Shown here piece after piece: positions 7,213 through 15,901 of a DNA stretch of 64,000 bases (its first letter is position 1; each line of letters starts with the position of its first letter). The stretch comes from Saccharicrinis sp963677345. Its GTDB lineage: Bacteria > Bacteroidota > Bacteroidia > Bacteroidales > Marinilabiliaceae. The stretch covers positions 124,001-188,000 of the forward strand of contig CAXXLC010000019.1 of the NCBI GenBank assembly GCA_963677345.2, read 5' to 3'. The notes below the pieces were generated by a model. The model did not search any database. It saw only the letters and a program-made list of their open reading frames with translations, and was not told the origin of the DNA. The translations under genes were made by a program, and so were the position numbers.

Positions 7213-7435
7213 ATAAGTTCAGTTCAACATCATTTATTATTATCCCCATACTTTCGGGTATATCTTCATATTTAAACCGATAACAGCTCCCTAACGGTTT
7301 TTTATTAATTGCTTTATCTCTCGACTTCTGCGTTGTATTTTGAATAAAAGATGTATTGCCTTTTGATGTAAGCAATGATTTCAATGAGTTCGCATCCAAA
7401 TCGTTTAAGCCATTCTTTTTTACATATTCCTTGTA
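7211..7435 (-). pseudogene. C-terminal tail of the primase, separated by one in-frame stop
   Basis: After the TAA that ends the 824-residue primase, the same reading frame stays open for 74 further codons. It starts 'YKEYVKKNGLNDLDANSLKS' and ends at a natural stop lying on a strong terminator. The tail looks like genuine coding sequence: it is hydrophilic, has no frame change and ends exactly at the terminator. This indicates that the ancestral protein was about 899 residues and that the TAA is a recent nonsense change, or is read through. No plausible independent ATG start exists for the tail; the first usable start is a TTG at 7399. Confidence 0.7.
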
Positions 7436-9910
7436 TTATGGAAACAGGAGAGGAAATTTAATAAACAGGTTCTTATTTACCGGGTCTTTTAAGTAATGCG
7501 TGTTTACTTTAATCTCACTTTTTGGTTGGCTCAGTTTAAAAGCAATGGCTTCCCAAAATATGGAGACATCTTTAATGGTACTGGCCATCTCATTTTGCTT
7601 AATTGTATTCTCAATAGCGGACTGTTTGTATGTTGAATAATCAAATGGAAGTTCCAAACTGTTTTTTAATAGCTGGACCGGAGTTAGCAATAAAGCTATG
7701 TGCTTAATCTGTCGGTCAGAAATTTCAGTAACAGCTGTTATTTCCGGTTTAAGTTCGTAAAAAATAGAATCAAACACCGTTTTAAACTTCGTCTCAATTA
7801 CATTCCGGTATTTTAGAAGTTCCCTGGTTATGTTGCAAAAACCTTGTTCTTTTTCTTTTATAAGGGTTTTATAAGCATGGGTGCTTTCATCTGAAAACTT
7901 ATTGTCCTCAAAATGTAGTACTATCATTCGGGCAAACAGTGCAGCTTCAGATGTGGGCAGCTCGTTGCCATCAACCATACAGGCAGAACTAATTTCAAAC
8001 GTTGTGGTTTTATTATCGTTACTTTTTTGAGCCATAGTGTAAAGCTCTCCATCGTAACCTGTTTTAAAAACATCAACAGTTTTCTTATCAATTGCGTTAG
8101 TGTATTCTTTCAGATAATAAAGTGCATTATTTCGTTGAGTAAGCGAACGAGAAAAACCTTTATCAGTTGAGTTTAGTAATGATATGCCATGATTCGGTTC
8201 GCCAAACAGATGTAGAAAAAAGTTGACAAAATTTGATTTACCAGCACCCTGGTCTCCAAACAGAAACAGGAATGGGAAAAAGCCTGTAAGTTCAAGTATA
8301 AAATCACGATACAAAGCAAGTATGATGAAGGATATACCAATTGCGCCATTAATACCATAAGCATTATAAATCAGTTCCGACCATTCTTTAAAGTTCAGGT
8401 TTCCTGCTTTGTATGTAAATTTACGTTGTCCGGAATAACTTTTATCGTCAAGGTTTGTGTATGCAAATGGAGGCAAATAATAGGCGGATTTGCCATGATT
8501 TACAATGCCGAGCTTATCAGGATAAAGCAATTTATTATCATGGGTTATTGTAGCATCTGCAAAACAATAGGTTTTTGATTCTTGCTGATAACCCAGCTGA
8601 TTTACAGTAATGGCATTTTTCTCATTATCGTACAGGTAAGTAAGGATAGTGTCAAGATTTTGTGTGTTCCCAAAGAAAGTTAAGCCACGCCCTGATATGC
8701 TACGAATTACTTTCTTAAACTTATCGAGGTTAAGCTCCGAACTTGTTATTTCATTTACTGTAATCTCTCCTGTATTTCGTTGAAACTTAATTAACCGTTT
8801 ACTTTCTTTTGTGCCATCCATTAAGTGATAAACCGAATCCATCAGGAAGTTGGATAGCTTTCTTTCAACAGGTTTGCTTTTATGAAACTCATTGGCATAG
8901 TAGCATCCATTTTTCTTATAAAAGTTGTATTCTTCGATGTCGGCCAGTTCATCAATGCTGAATTTTGGAATAGGCTTATTAATAATATCTTCCCAAAGCA
9001 ATTGGTAATTGTTCATGTTTTGAAGAAAACCAACAATTGTTTTGTCTTGAAGTAAATCATTGGCATCCTTATTCTCCGGTAATATTAACCTACGTAGTGA
9101 TTTAATGTCAAATCGGTTGGATAAAATATAATCTTGATAATACTCTGCACATTTATTTCCTGCACTATCGTTATCCATTGCTAAAACAACGATTTTCCCT
9201 TCAATATACTTTTGAAGGATTTTAGGATTCTTGATTTTATTCTCTGTGGAAAACAAAGCTATGGATGAACAGCCTTTCATTGATAATGCATTTACAACGC
9301 CTTCCTGTATGAAAACAACATCATAATCGGGATTATACATTTTATCATAGATGCTGCCGTTTAACGTTCCGTTATTTTTGGCTTTGGGCTTACCTTTTTT
9401 AGGATTAATCATCCTGCGGTTAATGAGTTGATTATTGGCATCAATAAAAACAATGGCATCAGCGTGTGAATCGTACCAATAACTATTGTCAGGCAAATCA
9501 TCTATAAAACTAATTCCACGAGATTTTAGGTAATCAGTAGCAGTTTCTTTAGGATTGTTTTTTATCGCAAAAAGCATTTTGTCGAAAGCACTTGTTACAT
9601 TCTGTGATGGTTGAAACGTCTCTTTAATGCCGAGATATTCCTCCTGTAAATATTTGATAGCCTTATGTTCGTTCCAACCTGAATTTAGAGAAATCAAGAA
9701 ATCAATGGTGCTGCCACCGGAACCACATGAAAAACATTTGAAGAAATTGTTTTTCTTTTTAATGCTAAAAGCCGGAGAATGATTCGTGCCTTTACCGCTA
9801 CCACAAAAAGGACATTTTTCCAGTTGATTAGTTTTATTGAAGCAAGTTCCGGTTTCCTTTTCAATAAGTGCTTTTATATCAATTTGCTTTACTTTTTCAA
9901 TTGTTTGCAT
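7436..9910 (-). CDS. Mobile-element primase-helicase (CHC2 zinc finger, Toprim-like, ATPase)
   Basis: An 824-residue replication protein. The N-terminal CHC2-type zinc finger spans about residues 33-66 ('CPFCGSGKG' and 'FKCFSCGSGG'). The Toprim-like domain at about 190-290 shows 'VVFIQEGVVNALSMKG' and 'VVLAMDNDSAGNKCAEYY'. A P-loop ATPase follows, with Walker A 'FGDQGAGKSNF' near 555, as in DnaB- or VapE-like helicase domains. The arrangement fits plasmid, ICE or satellite-phage primases that start replication. The frame ends at a TAA that seems premature, since the same frame continues after it. It is the core gene of a mobile-element remnant with the coiled-coil and DUF4248 genes upstream. 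Confidence 0.87.
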   Translation of the reverse strand: MQTIEKVKQIDIKALIEKETGTCFNKTNQLEKCPFCGSGKGTNHSPAFSIKKKNNFFKCFSCGSGGSTIDFLISLNSGWNEHKAIKYLQEEYLGIKETFQPSQNVTSAFDKMLFAIKNNPKETATDYLKSRGISFIDDLPDNSYWYDSHADAIVFIDANNQLINRRMINPKKGKPKAKNNGTLNGSIYDKMYNPDYDVVFIQEGVVNALSMKGCSSIALFSTENKIKNPKILQKYIEGKIVVLAMDNDSAGNKCAEYYQDYILSNRFDIKSLRRLILPENKDANDLLQDKTIVGFLQNMNNYQLLWEDIINKPIPKFSIDELADIEEYNFYKKNGCYYANEFHKSKPVERKLSNFLMDSVYHLMDGTKESKRLIKFQRNTGEITVNEITSSELNLDKFKKVIRSISGRGLTFFGNTQNLDTILTYLYDNEKNAITVNQLGYQQESKTYCFADATITHDNKLLYPDKLGIVNHGKSAYYLPPFAYTNLDDKSYSGQRKFTYKAGNLNFKEWSELIYNAYGINGAIGISFIILALYRDFILELTGFFPFLFLFGDQGAGKSNFVNFFLHLFGEPNHGISLLNSTDKGFSRSLTQRNNALYYLKEYTNAIDKKTVDVFKTGYDGELYTMAQKSNDNKTTTFEISSACMVDGNELPTSEAALFARMIVLHFEDNKFSDESTHAYKTLIKEKEQGFCNITRELLKYRNVIETKFKTVFDSIFYELKPEITAVTEISDRQIKHIALLLTPVQLLKNSLELPFDYSTYKQSAIENTIKQNEMASTIKDVSIFWEAIAFKLSQPKSEIKVNTHYLKDPVNKNLFIKFPLLFP

Positions 9911-9951
9911 CTGTATTGTTATTGAGCCATAACCTGGCTGTTTAAATCCTT

Positions 9952-11070
9952 TTATTCTTCTTCCCCTGCGCTTTCATCATCTTCCTCAATGCTCAAACGT
10001 TGTTTTTCCTTTTCGAGATGCTGAACCATGCTCTTAGTCAACTCTTTGCTTTCCATGCAATTGCCAATTATTGTTATCATATAAATAGCAAATTGAATAT
10101 CGCTTTGTTTTAGTGCTTTTGCAGTATCGTTTATGGCATTAAAGATTTGTTTTTGCTGCTCTGTTTTTGGGATAGGCATTTCTTCTATGTCAACATCGTG
10201 TTGGGTTATGGAAGAATGTCCATGTAGTTCTTCATCCTCTTCAACAAAACCCAGGGCAGCTTGTAACTCATCTTTTGATAAACCCATTAATTCGGCAGCC
10301 TTTGGGCTATTTCCAAGTATCTTGCTTCCAATTCCTGAGAGTACACCCGTTGCTACACGTTTTAATAGTTCTGTGTTTGAATACCCGGCAAGTCTGGTTT
10401 CAAGCTCTGACACCTCTGTTTTGTACTCAGAATTTGCCTTTTCTAATTCTTGATTTTGTTTTTTGAGGGTATCTCGTTCAGAAGTTATATCAAGTAACTG
10501 CTTTTTCAAAGAGTTGAGTTCGGTTTCCTGTTTGTAATCGCTGAATTTTTTCTCAAACTGCATTAAAGAATTTTCATACCGGGAATTATTTACTGCTCCC
10601 AATAGTCCTGCTAATCCGCTTAAGGCATTTCCGTTGTTTTCTTTGTCGGCATCATTTCCTGTTAATGCACCAAATAACAAATTGAAGTTTTCAATACTTC
10701 CCAATCCACCTATATTATTGTTCAATTGGTATTTTTTAATTGCCATATCAACCGCCTGCTCTATCTGCGCCAGATTTGATACAGGTTTCTCAGCGTTCCT
10801 GTTCTCCTCTAAATCAATGTTGTACCGTGTAACTAATCCTGCTTTTGGACTTTTACCACGATAAATATCGACTTTGATATTACCGCCATCTTGATTGACA
10901 ATATCTTTAGCCGATTTCATATTCTCATTAAAAGCTTCAATATTATTGGTTCTTGGTACAATCAGTATAAGTCCTGAATTGTCTTCGACTAATATTTCAT
11001 AAGCGTAAGTTGCGTTTTCTTGCAAATTCCGATATATGGCATCTTGCAAATTGCTATGTTTTTCTTTCAT
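9952..11070 (-). CDS. Coiled-coil protein of a mobile element, function unknown
   Basis: A 372-residue protein, not recognised at family level. Residues 1-110 are globular ('YAYEILVEDNSGLILIVPRT'), followed by a Gly/Asn-rich linker near 130-165. A strong coiled coil lies at about 170-225 ('QLLDITSERDTLKKQNQELE'), a small hydrophobic segment near 235-255, and a very acidic C-terminus ends in 'EEDDESAGEEE'. No transmembrane helix or catalytic motif is clear. It lies 41 bases upstream of the primase gene on the same strand, so it is probably a replication accessory or structural protein of the same element. Confidence 0.7.
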   Translation of the reverse strand: MKEKHSNLQDAIYRNLQENATYAYEILVEDNSGLILIVPRTNNIEAFNENMKSAKDIVNQDGGNIKVDIYRGKSPKAGLVTRYNIDLEENRNAEKPVSNLAQIEQAVDMAIKKYQLNNNIGGLGSIENFNLLFGALTGNDADKENNGNALSGLAGLLGAVNNSRYENSLMQFEKKFSDYKQETELNSLKKQLLDITSERDTLKKQNQELEKANSEYKTEVSELETRLAGYSNTELLKRVATGVLSGIGSKILGNSPKAAELMGLSKDELQAALGFVEEDEELHGHSSITQHDVDIEEMPIPKTEQQKQIFNAINDTAKALKQSDIQFAIYMITIIGNCMESKELTKSMVQHLEKEKQRLSIEEDDESAGEEE

Positions 11071-11399
11071 TGTTGCTTTTTTTTAATTTTGTACTTAATT
11101 CTTTTGATATTAAAAGCTATTGGTCAGGTACATTTTTTTATAAAAAGCTATTATGACCTGCTTTATAGCGATTAATACCAATTGTGAGCAATTAAAACCT
11201 ATCAAACAGCAACTTAATTAAATGTTGAAGCTATTAAGTAGTGACTGCTCATCTATTATTTTTAAAAACTCCATTTGTGATTTTCTCTTTGACTTACTTC
11301 TAATAGACTTTTCAATACTATTGAGCAAAAGAGAGGGATTCTTAACGTATTAGACTGAAACTATGGGTTGTTATTAATAACCCATAGCTTACCATTACC
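11071..11399. other. Non-coding stretch with AAAAGCTATT repeats and a hairpin
   Basis: No gene is visible. AAAAGCTATT occurs at 11112-11121 and 11143-11152, the shorter AAGCTATT at 11228-11235, and another full copy at 11666-11675 upstream of the next gene. The first two copies are followed by opposed GGTCA/TGACC half-sites. This looks like a regulatory region for the element's minus-strand genes. A 9-bp stem (CTATGGGTT/AACCCATAG, 11361-11387) with no T-run follows the acidic protein gene and may be a weak terminator. Confidence 0.45.
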
Positions 11400-11621
11400 T
11401 TACTCATCATCTTCTTCCGAGTAATCATCATCCAGGTCTTCCAAATAGTCAATCATTTCAATAATAGCCTGGCTGTGTTCCTCTGGTTCGTATTCTACTT
11501 TAACAAGGATTTCATCATCTTCATTTGTGCCAATGATTGCACCTTCAAGTTCATACTCTCCCAATAATCCGGCAAATTCAACCATCAAATCTGCCGAAAC
11601 ATTAAATGTTCTGTTTTTCAT
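11400..11621 (-). CDS. Small acidic protein of unknown function
   Basis: A 73-residue protein with a short basic start ('MKNRTFNVSADLMVEFAGLL') and an extremely acidic C-terminus ('YLEDLDDDYSEEDDE'). The middle alternates like beta-strands ('EGAIIGTNEDDEILVKVEYE'). I do not recognise a family. Small acidic proteins of this size are frequent in Bacteroidota mobile elements, where some act as DNA mimics or chaperones; that is only an analogy. The ATG has a typical A/T-rich leader, and a hairpin lies just after the stop. It belongs with the DUF4248 gene upstream. Confidence 0.65.
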   Translation of the reverse strand: MKNRTFNVSADLMVEFAGLLGEYELEGAIIGTNEDDEILVKVEYEPEEHSQAIIEMIDYLEDLDDDYSEEDDE

Positions 11622-11715
11622 ATTTATTAGTTTTTAATGAAACAAAAATTTATCTGTGCTTAAATAAAAGCTATTCAATTTTCGGGTGGAGTTTTATTGA
11701 TTGCTTTGATAAAGA

Positions 11716-11949
11716 TTACAGTTCCTCAAATTCTTCTGGCTCAACACAGAAATGTTCGAGTATTAATAAAAGTTGCTGCTTGTTGTAGTAGTGCCGTTTA
11801 GTATGACCAGCTTTCGCAATCTGCCTTTTTAAATCGGGGCATGTGTCTATTTCACGCCTTAGATGCTGCATGGCAGATTTAATTGAGACACTATTAGGAT
11901 ATAACTTTGTTACTAACTCTTGCTTTAATATTGTTCTGCGATTTATCAT
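11716..11949 (-). CDS. DUF4248 family small protein
   Basis: A 77-residue protein resembling the DUF4248 family: 'KQELVTKLYPNSVSIKSAMQ', 'IDTCPDLKRQIAKAG' and a C-terminal 'QQLLLILEHFCVEPEEF'. Members are short helical proteins common in Bacteroidales genomes and often found near primases or VapE-like genes of mobile elements. The fold is probably a small DNA-binding or adaptor domain; function is unproven. It is the most upstream recognisable gene of the minus-strand module that leads to the primase. Confidence 0.72.
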   Translation of the reverse strand: MINRRTILKQELVTKLYPNSVSIKSAMQHLRREIDTCPDLKRQIAKAGHTKRHYYNKQQLLLILEHFCVEPEEFEEL

Positions 11950-12092
11950 AGCGATGAATTTTATTTAGATAATTGATTTTTTTTAGAGGAATTGATGTTG
12001 AGAATAGAATACAACTGTAGAACCTTGATATTTCGCATAATAAATCGAAACATAAGGCAATAAATCAAAAAACACTTAGGGTCTATAAACAC

Positions 12093-12190
12093 AAAAAGCC
12101 CCTGAACGGAGCTTGTTTTAAAAGAATCGACATGTATTTTCGGCATAATTATAAAAATTATACCCTTGACAATTAGCAAAGGCAAATATA
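12093..12190 (-). ncRNA. Possible small RNA (promoter-like box plus terminator)
   Basis: On the minus strand a TATATTTG box (12190-12183), matching the Bacteroidota -7 element TAnnTTTG, lies about 70 bases before a hairpin. The hairpin is AAGCTCC/GGGGCTT (12096-12114, one mismatch) with a T5 tail. No convincing protein lies between; a 61-codon frame from 'MPKIHVDSFKTSSVQ' crosses the hairpin and looks accidental. It could be a short RNA or the leader of a lost gene. Confidence 0.3.
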
Positions 12191-12374
12191 TAATTTTAGC
12201 TGAAAATTGCTGAAAGTTTTCGCTTGAATTTATTTGTAGCGGATTAATTAACATATCTCGAATTCTAATAAGTTAATCAAGTACTCCGCTACGGATTACA
12301 GTAGAAATTGCCTCTAAATCTTCAAGGATATAGTTCGAAATTTGACCGCTTGGGATCACGATAGGATTTTATAA

Positions 12375-12408
12375 AAGGTTGCTAAATAATAAATTAGCAA
12401 CCTTTTTT
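12375..12408 (+). terminator. Strong intrinsic terminator without an obvious upstream gene
   Basis: An 11-bp perfect stem AAGGTTGCTAA/TTAGCAACCTT with an 8-base loop is followed by a run of T. No plus-strand gene precedes it within several kilobases, so its original gene has been lost. It may instead be the landing site of the group II intron fragment directly downstream, because class C introns insert after terminators. Confidence 0.75.
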
Positions 12409-12420
12409 GGTATGTCGGGT

Positions 12421-12600
12421 ATGGTAATGTGCTGTCAAGGTGAAAGGTTCTTGAGTTCGCCCCGTTGACAGGAAGAACTAGCAATTGGCAAGGGTGTTGG
12501 GGGGGACCCCAAATCTGAAGGAAGCCATTAGCAAAGTCATCGTTCTAACTCCCATTTACGAACAGGTATTATTACAGCGTGGAAAGGTTAAAGAAGAAAG
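12421..12600 (+). mobile_element. Probable 5' (domain I) fragment of a group II intron
   Basis: This GC-richer patch has the look of bacterial group II intron domain I. A long nested hairpin lies at 12432-12471 (outer arms CTGTCAA/TTGACAG, inner GGTGAA/TTCGCC). A GGGG/CCCC hairpin follows near 12510, with the string 'AATCTGAAGGAAGCC', then 'GCAAA' and 'TACGAACAGG'. These match my memory of conserved intron motifs (CTGAAGGAAGC, GGCAAA, ACGAACA). No reverse transcriptase gene or domain V follows, so it is a truncated relic. A covariance-model search would be decisive. Confidence 0.5.
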
Positions 12601-12843
12601 TAAGTGTTGTATTTGTAAAATAGCTACAGATAATACAAATGAATTCAATATCGTAAAGAGCGAGTGTCATTCGCACATTAAACTCATTAATAAGTCACAT
12701 TATATACAATTTATAATGTAATTAATGTATGTTATTTATGTGTTTTTTATGTATTTAAAATATGAATAATAGTCAATGGTTATACAGCATTATATTCAAC
12801 ATTAATAACTACTACCTTAAAATCATAATATCATTTTCTGTCG

Positions 12844-13065
12844 GTGGAGCCCCGGCATATCTATCGGTGTTTAGCTAAGCTTGATAGTAGCCCAAAAGAG
12901 TTGGCACAAGACATCAGCTATGCACATTTGCTGAAAATACTGAATAATGAAATCAATGTTATTTTTTATGATGTTACCACACTTTACTTTGAAGTAGATA
13001 ACGAAGATGAAATAAGAAAGACTGGTTTCTCAAAAGAAGGCAGGCATCAGAACCCTCAAATATTG
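12844..13065 (+). pseudogene. Internal fragment of an IS1634/IS4-type DDE transposase
   Basis: About 73 codons read 'LKILNNEINVIFYDVTTLYF' and 'DEIRKTGFSKEGRHQNPQI'. This is the region around the first catalytic Asp of IS1634-like transposases ('FYDVTTLYFE.....R.TGFSKDG'). Both ends are missing: upstream there is no start or N-terminal domain, and after 'LPGLF' the homology stops just before the rmuC gene. The insertion sequence is dead, and together with the intron fragment it marks a graveyard of mobile DNA between the element and rmuC. Confidence 0.8.
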
Positions 13066-13102
13066 CCCGGCCTTTTTAATAGAGTGGATGCTATTTTGTA
13101 TA

Positions 13103-14428
13103 TTAATCTTCAGCTTCTAATTCAATAGTTTCACCCAAGACTTTGGAAGCCTCTGCTGTTGGAAGTTCTTCAACAGTTTTTAGTTTTGATAACATCACGT
13201 TTGTTCGGGTTGTTACCAGTTTTTCAATCTCCCCATCAGCCTGACGAATTTTGTCCTGTGCTTTTTTTAATACAGCACCAAACTCACCAAATTGCTTTTT
13301 AACTGCACCCAGAATTTGCCATACTTCACTACTTCTTTTTTGAATAGCCAGGGTTTTAAATCCCATTTGCAGGCTGTTTAACATGGCAGCCAATGTTGTA
13401 GGACCGGTTATGATGATTTTAAACTCGCGTTGTAATAATGCTACCAGATCCGACTGTCGGACTATTTCGGCGTATAAACCTTCAATGGGTAAAAACATGA
13501 TCCCGAAGTCTGTAGTGTGAGGAGGGTCGAGGTACTTGTCGCTTACATCTTTTGCAAATCTTTTAATGGATTGTATCAGTGCTTTGTTGGCTTTGTCAAT
13601 GCCATCGATATCTCCTTCATCATAAGCTGTTTGTAAACGAATGTAATCTTCCTGTGGGAATTTGGCATCAATTGGCAAATAAACTTCTTTACCAAAATCA
13701 TCTTTACCTGGAAGTTTTATGGCAAATTCAACATGATCGTTAGATCCTTGTTTTGTTTTTACATTAGCTTCGTATTGCTCAGGAGTCATTATTTGCTCTA
13801 AAATATTCCCCAATTGTATTTCACCTAAAACGCCACGTGTTTTAACGTTACTTAATACCTTTTTTAAATCACCAACTCCGTTCGCAAGGTTTTGCATCTC
13901 ACCAAGTCCTTTCTGAACGGCTTCTAATCGCTCACTTACTATTTTAAAGGATTGCCCAAGGCGTTCTTCTAATGTTTTATGAAGTTTCTCGTCAACGGTT
14001 TCGCGCATTTTTTCAAGCTTCAATTCTGTCGATTTTACCAATTCGTCTTGTTTGGCAGCCATTGAATCAAACTTCTGTTTTTGAAGTTCGTTAAATTCTT
14101 TTACATTTTTAGAGAATGTATCACTAAAATATTTTAACGAATGTGTTAGTTCCTCACGGTTATCTTTACCGTTTTTATTTAAACCATCGCTTATTATGGT
14201 GAGTTTTTCTTCGAGCTTTTGAGTAAGTTTATCTAAGCCGTTCGATAACTCCTCCCTGTTTTCTTTTAAAGATACTGATAGCTCCGCACGGTTATCTTTT
14301 AGCTCTCTTTGTAATAATTGTTGTATTGTATCAATAACCTGATTAATATTGTTCCCCTTTTCCTTAAAGACTAATGTGGCCAGTAACACCAGGCTTGATA
14401 CTGAAATAATGAATGTGATAATTTCCAT
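13103..14428 (-). CDS. rmuC: RmuC-family DNA recombination protein
   Basis: A 441-residue protein. An N-terminal membrane anchor ('MEIITFIISVSSLVLLATLV') precedes a long coiled coil (about 25-190, repeated 'KENREELSNGLDKL' units). The RmuC nuclease-like domain follows, with 'VLGEIQLGNILEQIMTPEQY', 'LPIDAKFPQEDY' and 'DFGIMFLPIEGLYAEIV'. RmuC limits inversions and rearrangements at repeats in E. coli and has a PD-(D/E)XK-like fold. An upstream in-frame ATG at 14479 would place 17 polar residues before the membrane helix, so the ATG at 14428 is chosen. It is monocistronic; transposase debris lies beyond its 3' end. Confidence 0.92.
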   Translation of the reverse strand: MEIITFIISVSSLVLLATLVFKEKGNNINQVIDTIQQLLQRELKDNRAELSVSLKENREELSNGLDKLTQKLEEKLTIISDGLNKNGKDNREELTHSLKYFSDTFSKNVKEFNELQKQKFDSMAAKQDELVKSTELKLEKMRETVDEKLHKTLEERLGQSFKIVSERLEAVQKGLGEMQNLANGVGDLKKVLSNVKTRGVLGEIQLGNILEQIMTPEQYEANVKTKQGSNDHVEFAIKLPGKDDFGKEVYLPIDAKFPQEDYIRLQTAYDEGDIDGIDKANKALIQSIKRFAKDVSDKYLDPPHTTDFGIMFLPIEGLYAEIVRQSDLVALLQREFKIIITGPTTLAAMLNSLQMGFKTLAIQKRSSEVWQILGAVKKQFGEFGAVLKKAQDKIRQADGEIEKLVTTRTNVMLSKLKTVEELPTAEASKVLGETIELEAED

Positions 14429-14824
14429 GTAATAGGTCTTTTTTTTTGACAAAGGTAGAATACCGTATTGATAAGTCATATCAAAATTGTAAAAATATCT
14501 GATTCTAGCCTGATGTATTCATAAATTTTCGTTATGAGAGTATCAAAAGCAAAGAGAAAAAGTGAAGTGGAGATTTTCAGTTTGCAGGAATAGTGCACTA
14601 TTTTGAAAACTTAAAATCGAGCATTTGCTTTTTATCAAAGGTTTTGAGGCTTGCAGTAGAAGAATTTAAGAATAGTTCAGGCTAGGATAATCCATCAAAA
14701 AACTTTAAATCTGATATTCTACTCGTTTGTTAAGCAGGTGTAATTAATATTGTTAATAAATGGAAAACTTAATCAATTGTGTATTTTTGCGCTATTATAA
14801 TTAGTAAAAGAAGTAAGTTATTAT
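14429..14824. other. Non-coding divergent spacer
   Basis: The spacer between rmuC and the next plus-strand gene has no credible coding frame. Near its right end, TATTTTTG at 14782-14789 matches the TAnnTTTG -7 box and lies 35 bases before the next ATG. No matching -33 TTG at 19-21 bases spacing is seen. Nothing else is recognised. Confidence 0.45.
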
Positions 14825-15088
14825 ATGAACACAGTAAAGATTTGGGTTGAGTTTAATAATCTTTCTTCGGTTGGGGAAATGTCGAATAAAGCAGATATAA
14901 AACTAACTATTGAAGGAGATATTAAAAAGATAGATATTGTTTCGCAACTGGATTTAAAGTCAGGGTACGAGTTTGAATATGAACTCCCCGGGGAGTATTG
15001 TTTATCGTTGGAAAGTGAGCATTTAAATTATAAAGAGAATTTTATTTTTAATAAATCAATAAACGATATTGAAATAGAAATAGAGTAG
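14825..15088 (+). CDS. Hypothetical small protein
   Basis: An 87-residue protein, not recognised. The composition is acidic with an alternating beta-strand pattern ('VKIWVEFNNLSSVGEMSNKADI', 'YEFEYELPGEYCLSLESE'), like a small all-beta domain. It has no signal peptide or membrane helix. A TATTTTTG promoter box lies 35 bases upstream, and codon use is like its neighbours, which supports expression. The next gene is 161 bases away, so it is probably transcribed alone. Confidence 0.6.
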   Translation: MNTVKIWVEFNNLSSVGEMSNKADIKLTIEGDIKKIDIVSQLDLKSGYEFEYELPGEYCLSLESEHLNYKENFIFNKSINDIEIEIE

Positions 15089-15249
15089 TTTCAGAGTCAA
15101 TACTTCGTTAAATTTTTAAGCAGCAATAGTACCATATACAGTAGCTCTCGTATCATCTTTCAGATATTGTACGTATCAAAAGTATTAGGATTTGTTTTAG
15201 CAAAAATTTTCTTAACTTGATGTGTTTGATGATTAATACATTGTGATTT

Positions 15250-15687
15250 ATGCCAGTTGTTAATGTTTATTTATCGTTTGATGGTAATTGTGAGGAAGCC
15301 TTTAATTACTACAGAGATGTATTTCGAGTTGAATTTGAAATTCTGAGTCGTTTTAAAGATATGCCCCCTCAAAATGGGACAAACTTACCCCAGGAGGAGG
15401 CTGAAAAAATTATGCATATTTTACTGCCAATCAGCAAAGAAACGGTATTGATGGGTTGCGATATAGGAAGTGAAGCTTCAAAGGATTTTATGCCGGGTAA
15501 TAATTTTTCTATATCCGTAGAGACGGATAGTCAGGAAGATGCAGATCGGTATTTTGAAATGTTGTCGACTAATGGAACTGTCGTTATGCCTTTGGAAATA
15601 ACATTTTGGGGTGCTTATTTTGGTATGCTTACTGATCAGTTTGGAATTAACTGGATGATTACTTTTAATGATTATCAGGTTGATTGA
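15250..15687 (+). CDS. VOC-superfamily protein (PhnB-like)
   Basis: A 145-residue protein of the vicinal-oxygen-chelate fold, PhnB/3-demethylubiquinone-like subfamily. It starts 'VNVYLSFDGNCEEAFNYYRDVF' and ends 'WGAYFGMLTDQFGINWMITF', the family's hallmark ends. Members are usually metal-dependent or ligand-binding dimers; many PhnB-like proteins have no known reaction. The length is typical. It has no operon partner. The annotation is secure at superfamily level only. Confidence 0.9.
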   Translation: MPVVNVYLSFDGNCEEAFNYYRDVFRVEFEILSRFKDMPPQNGTNLPQEEAEKIMHILLPISKETVLMGCDIGSEASKDFMPGNNFSISVETDSQEDADRYFEMLSTNGTVVMPLEITFWGAYFGMLTDQFGINWMITFNDYQVD

Positions 15688-15901
15688 TATTTGGACTAAG
15701 TATTAATAATGATTTTACAATAGATAGAGGATGATAACCATAAGCATTCCATAGCTATCTTAATCATTAAAAGTTTAATTCGTGTATTGTATTGATAATC
15801 AACTGTTAGATATTTATTGTTTTTAATGCAGTAATTTGGTATTTCAAGTAAAAATATGTTGTGTAATAGTGTTGTAAAACATATGTAAATACAATTTAAC
15901 C

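Noticed and set aside
11961..12254. A 97-codon minus-strand frame
   Set aside because: Low-complexity hydrophobic content, no start context, and it crosses a terminator-like hairpin; better explained by AT-rich chance.
12255..12370. A possible tRNA relic or attachment site because of the string GTTCGAAATTTGACC
   Set aside because: The surrounding bases do not form a T-arm or acceptor stem; no tRNA fold could be drawn.
12432..12476. An H-type pseudoknot from interleaved CTGTCAA/TTGACAG and GTTCTT/AAGAAC
   Set aside because: A nested hairpin using GGTGAA/TTCGCC inside CTGTCAA/TTGACAG explains the sequence better and fits the intron interpretation.
12485..12721. A 78-codon plus-strand frame starting with TTG
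   Set aside because: It overlaps the group II intron-like structure and has no protein-like pattern.
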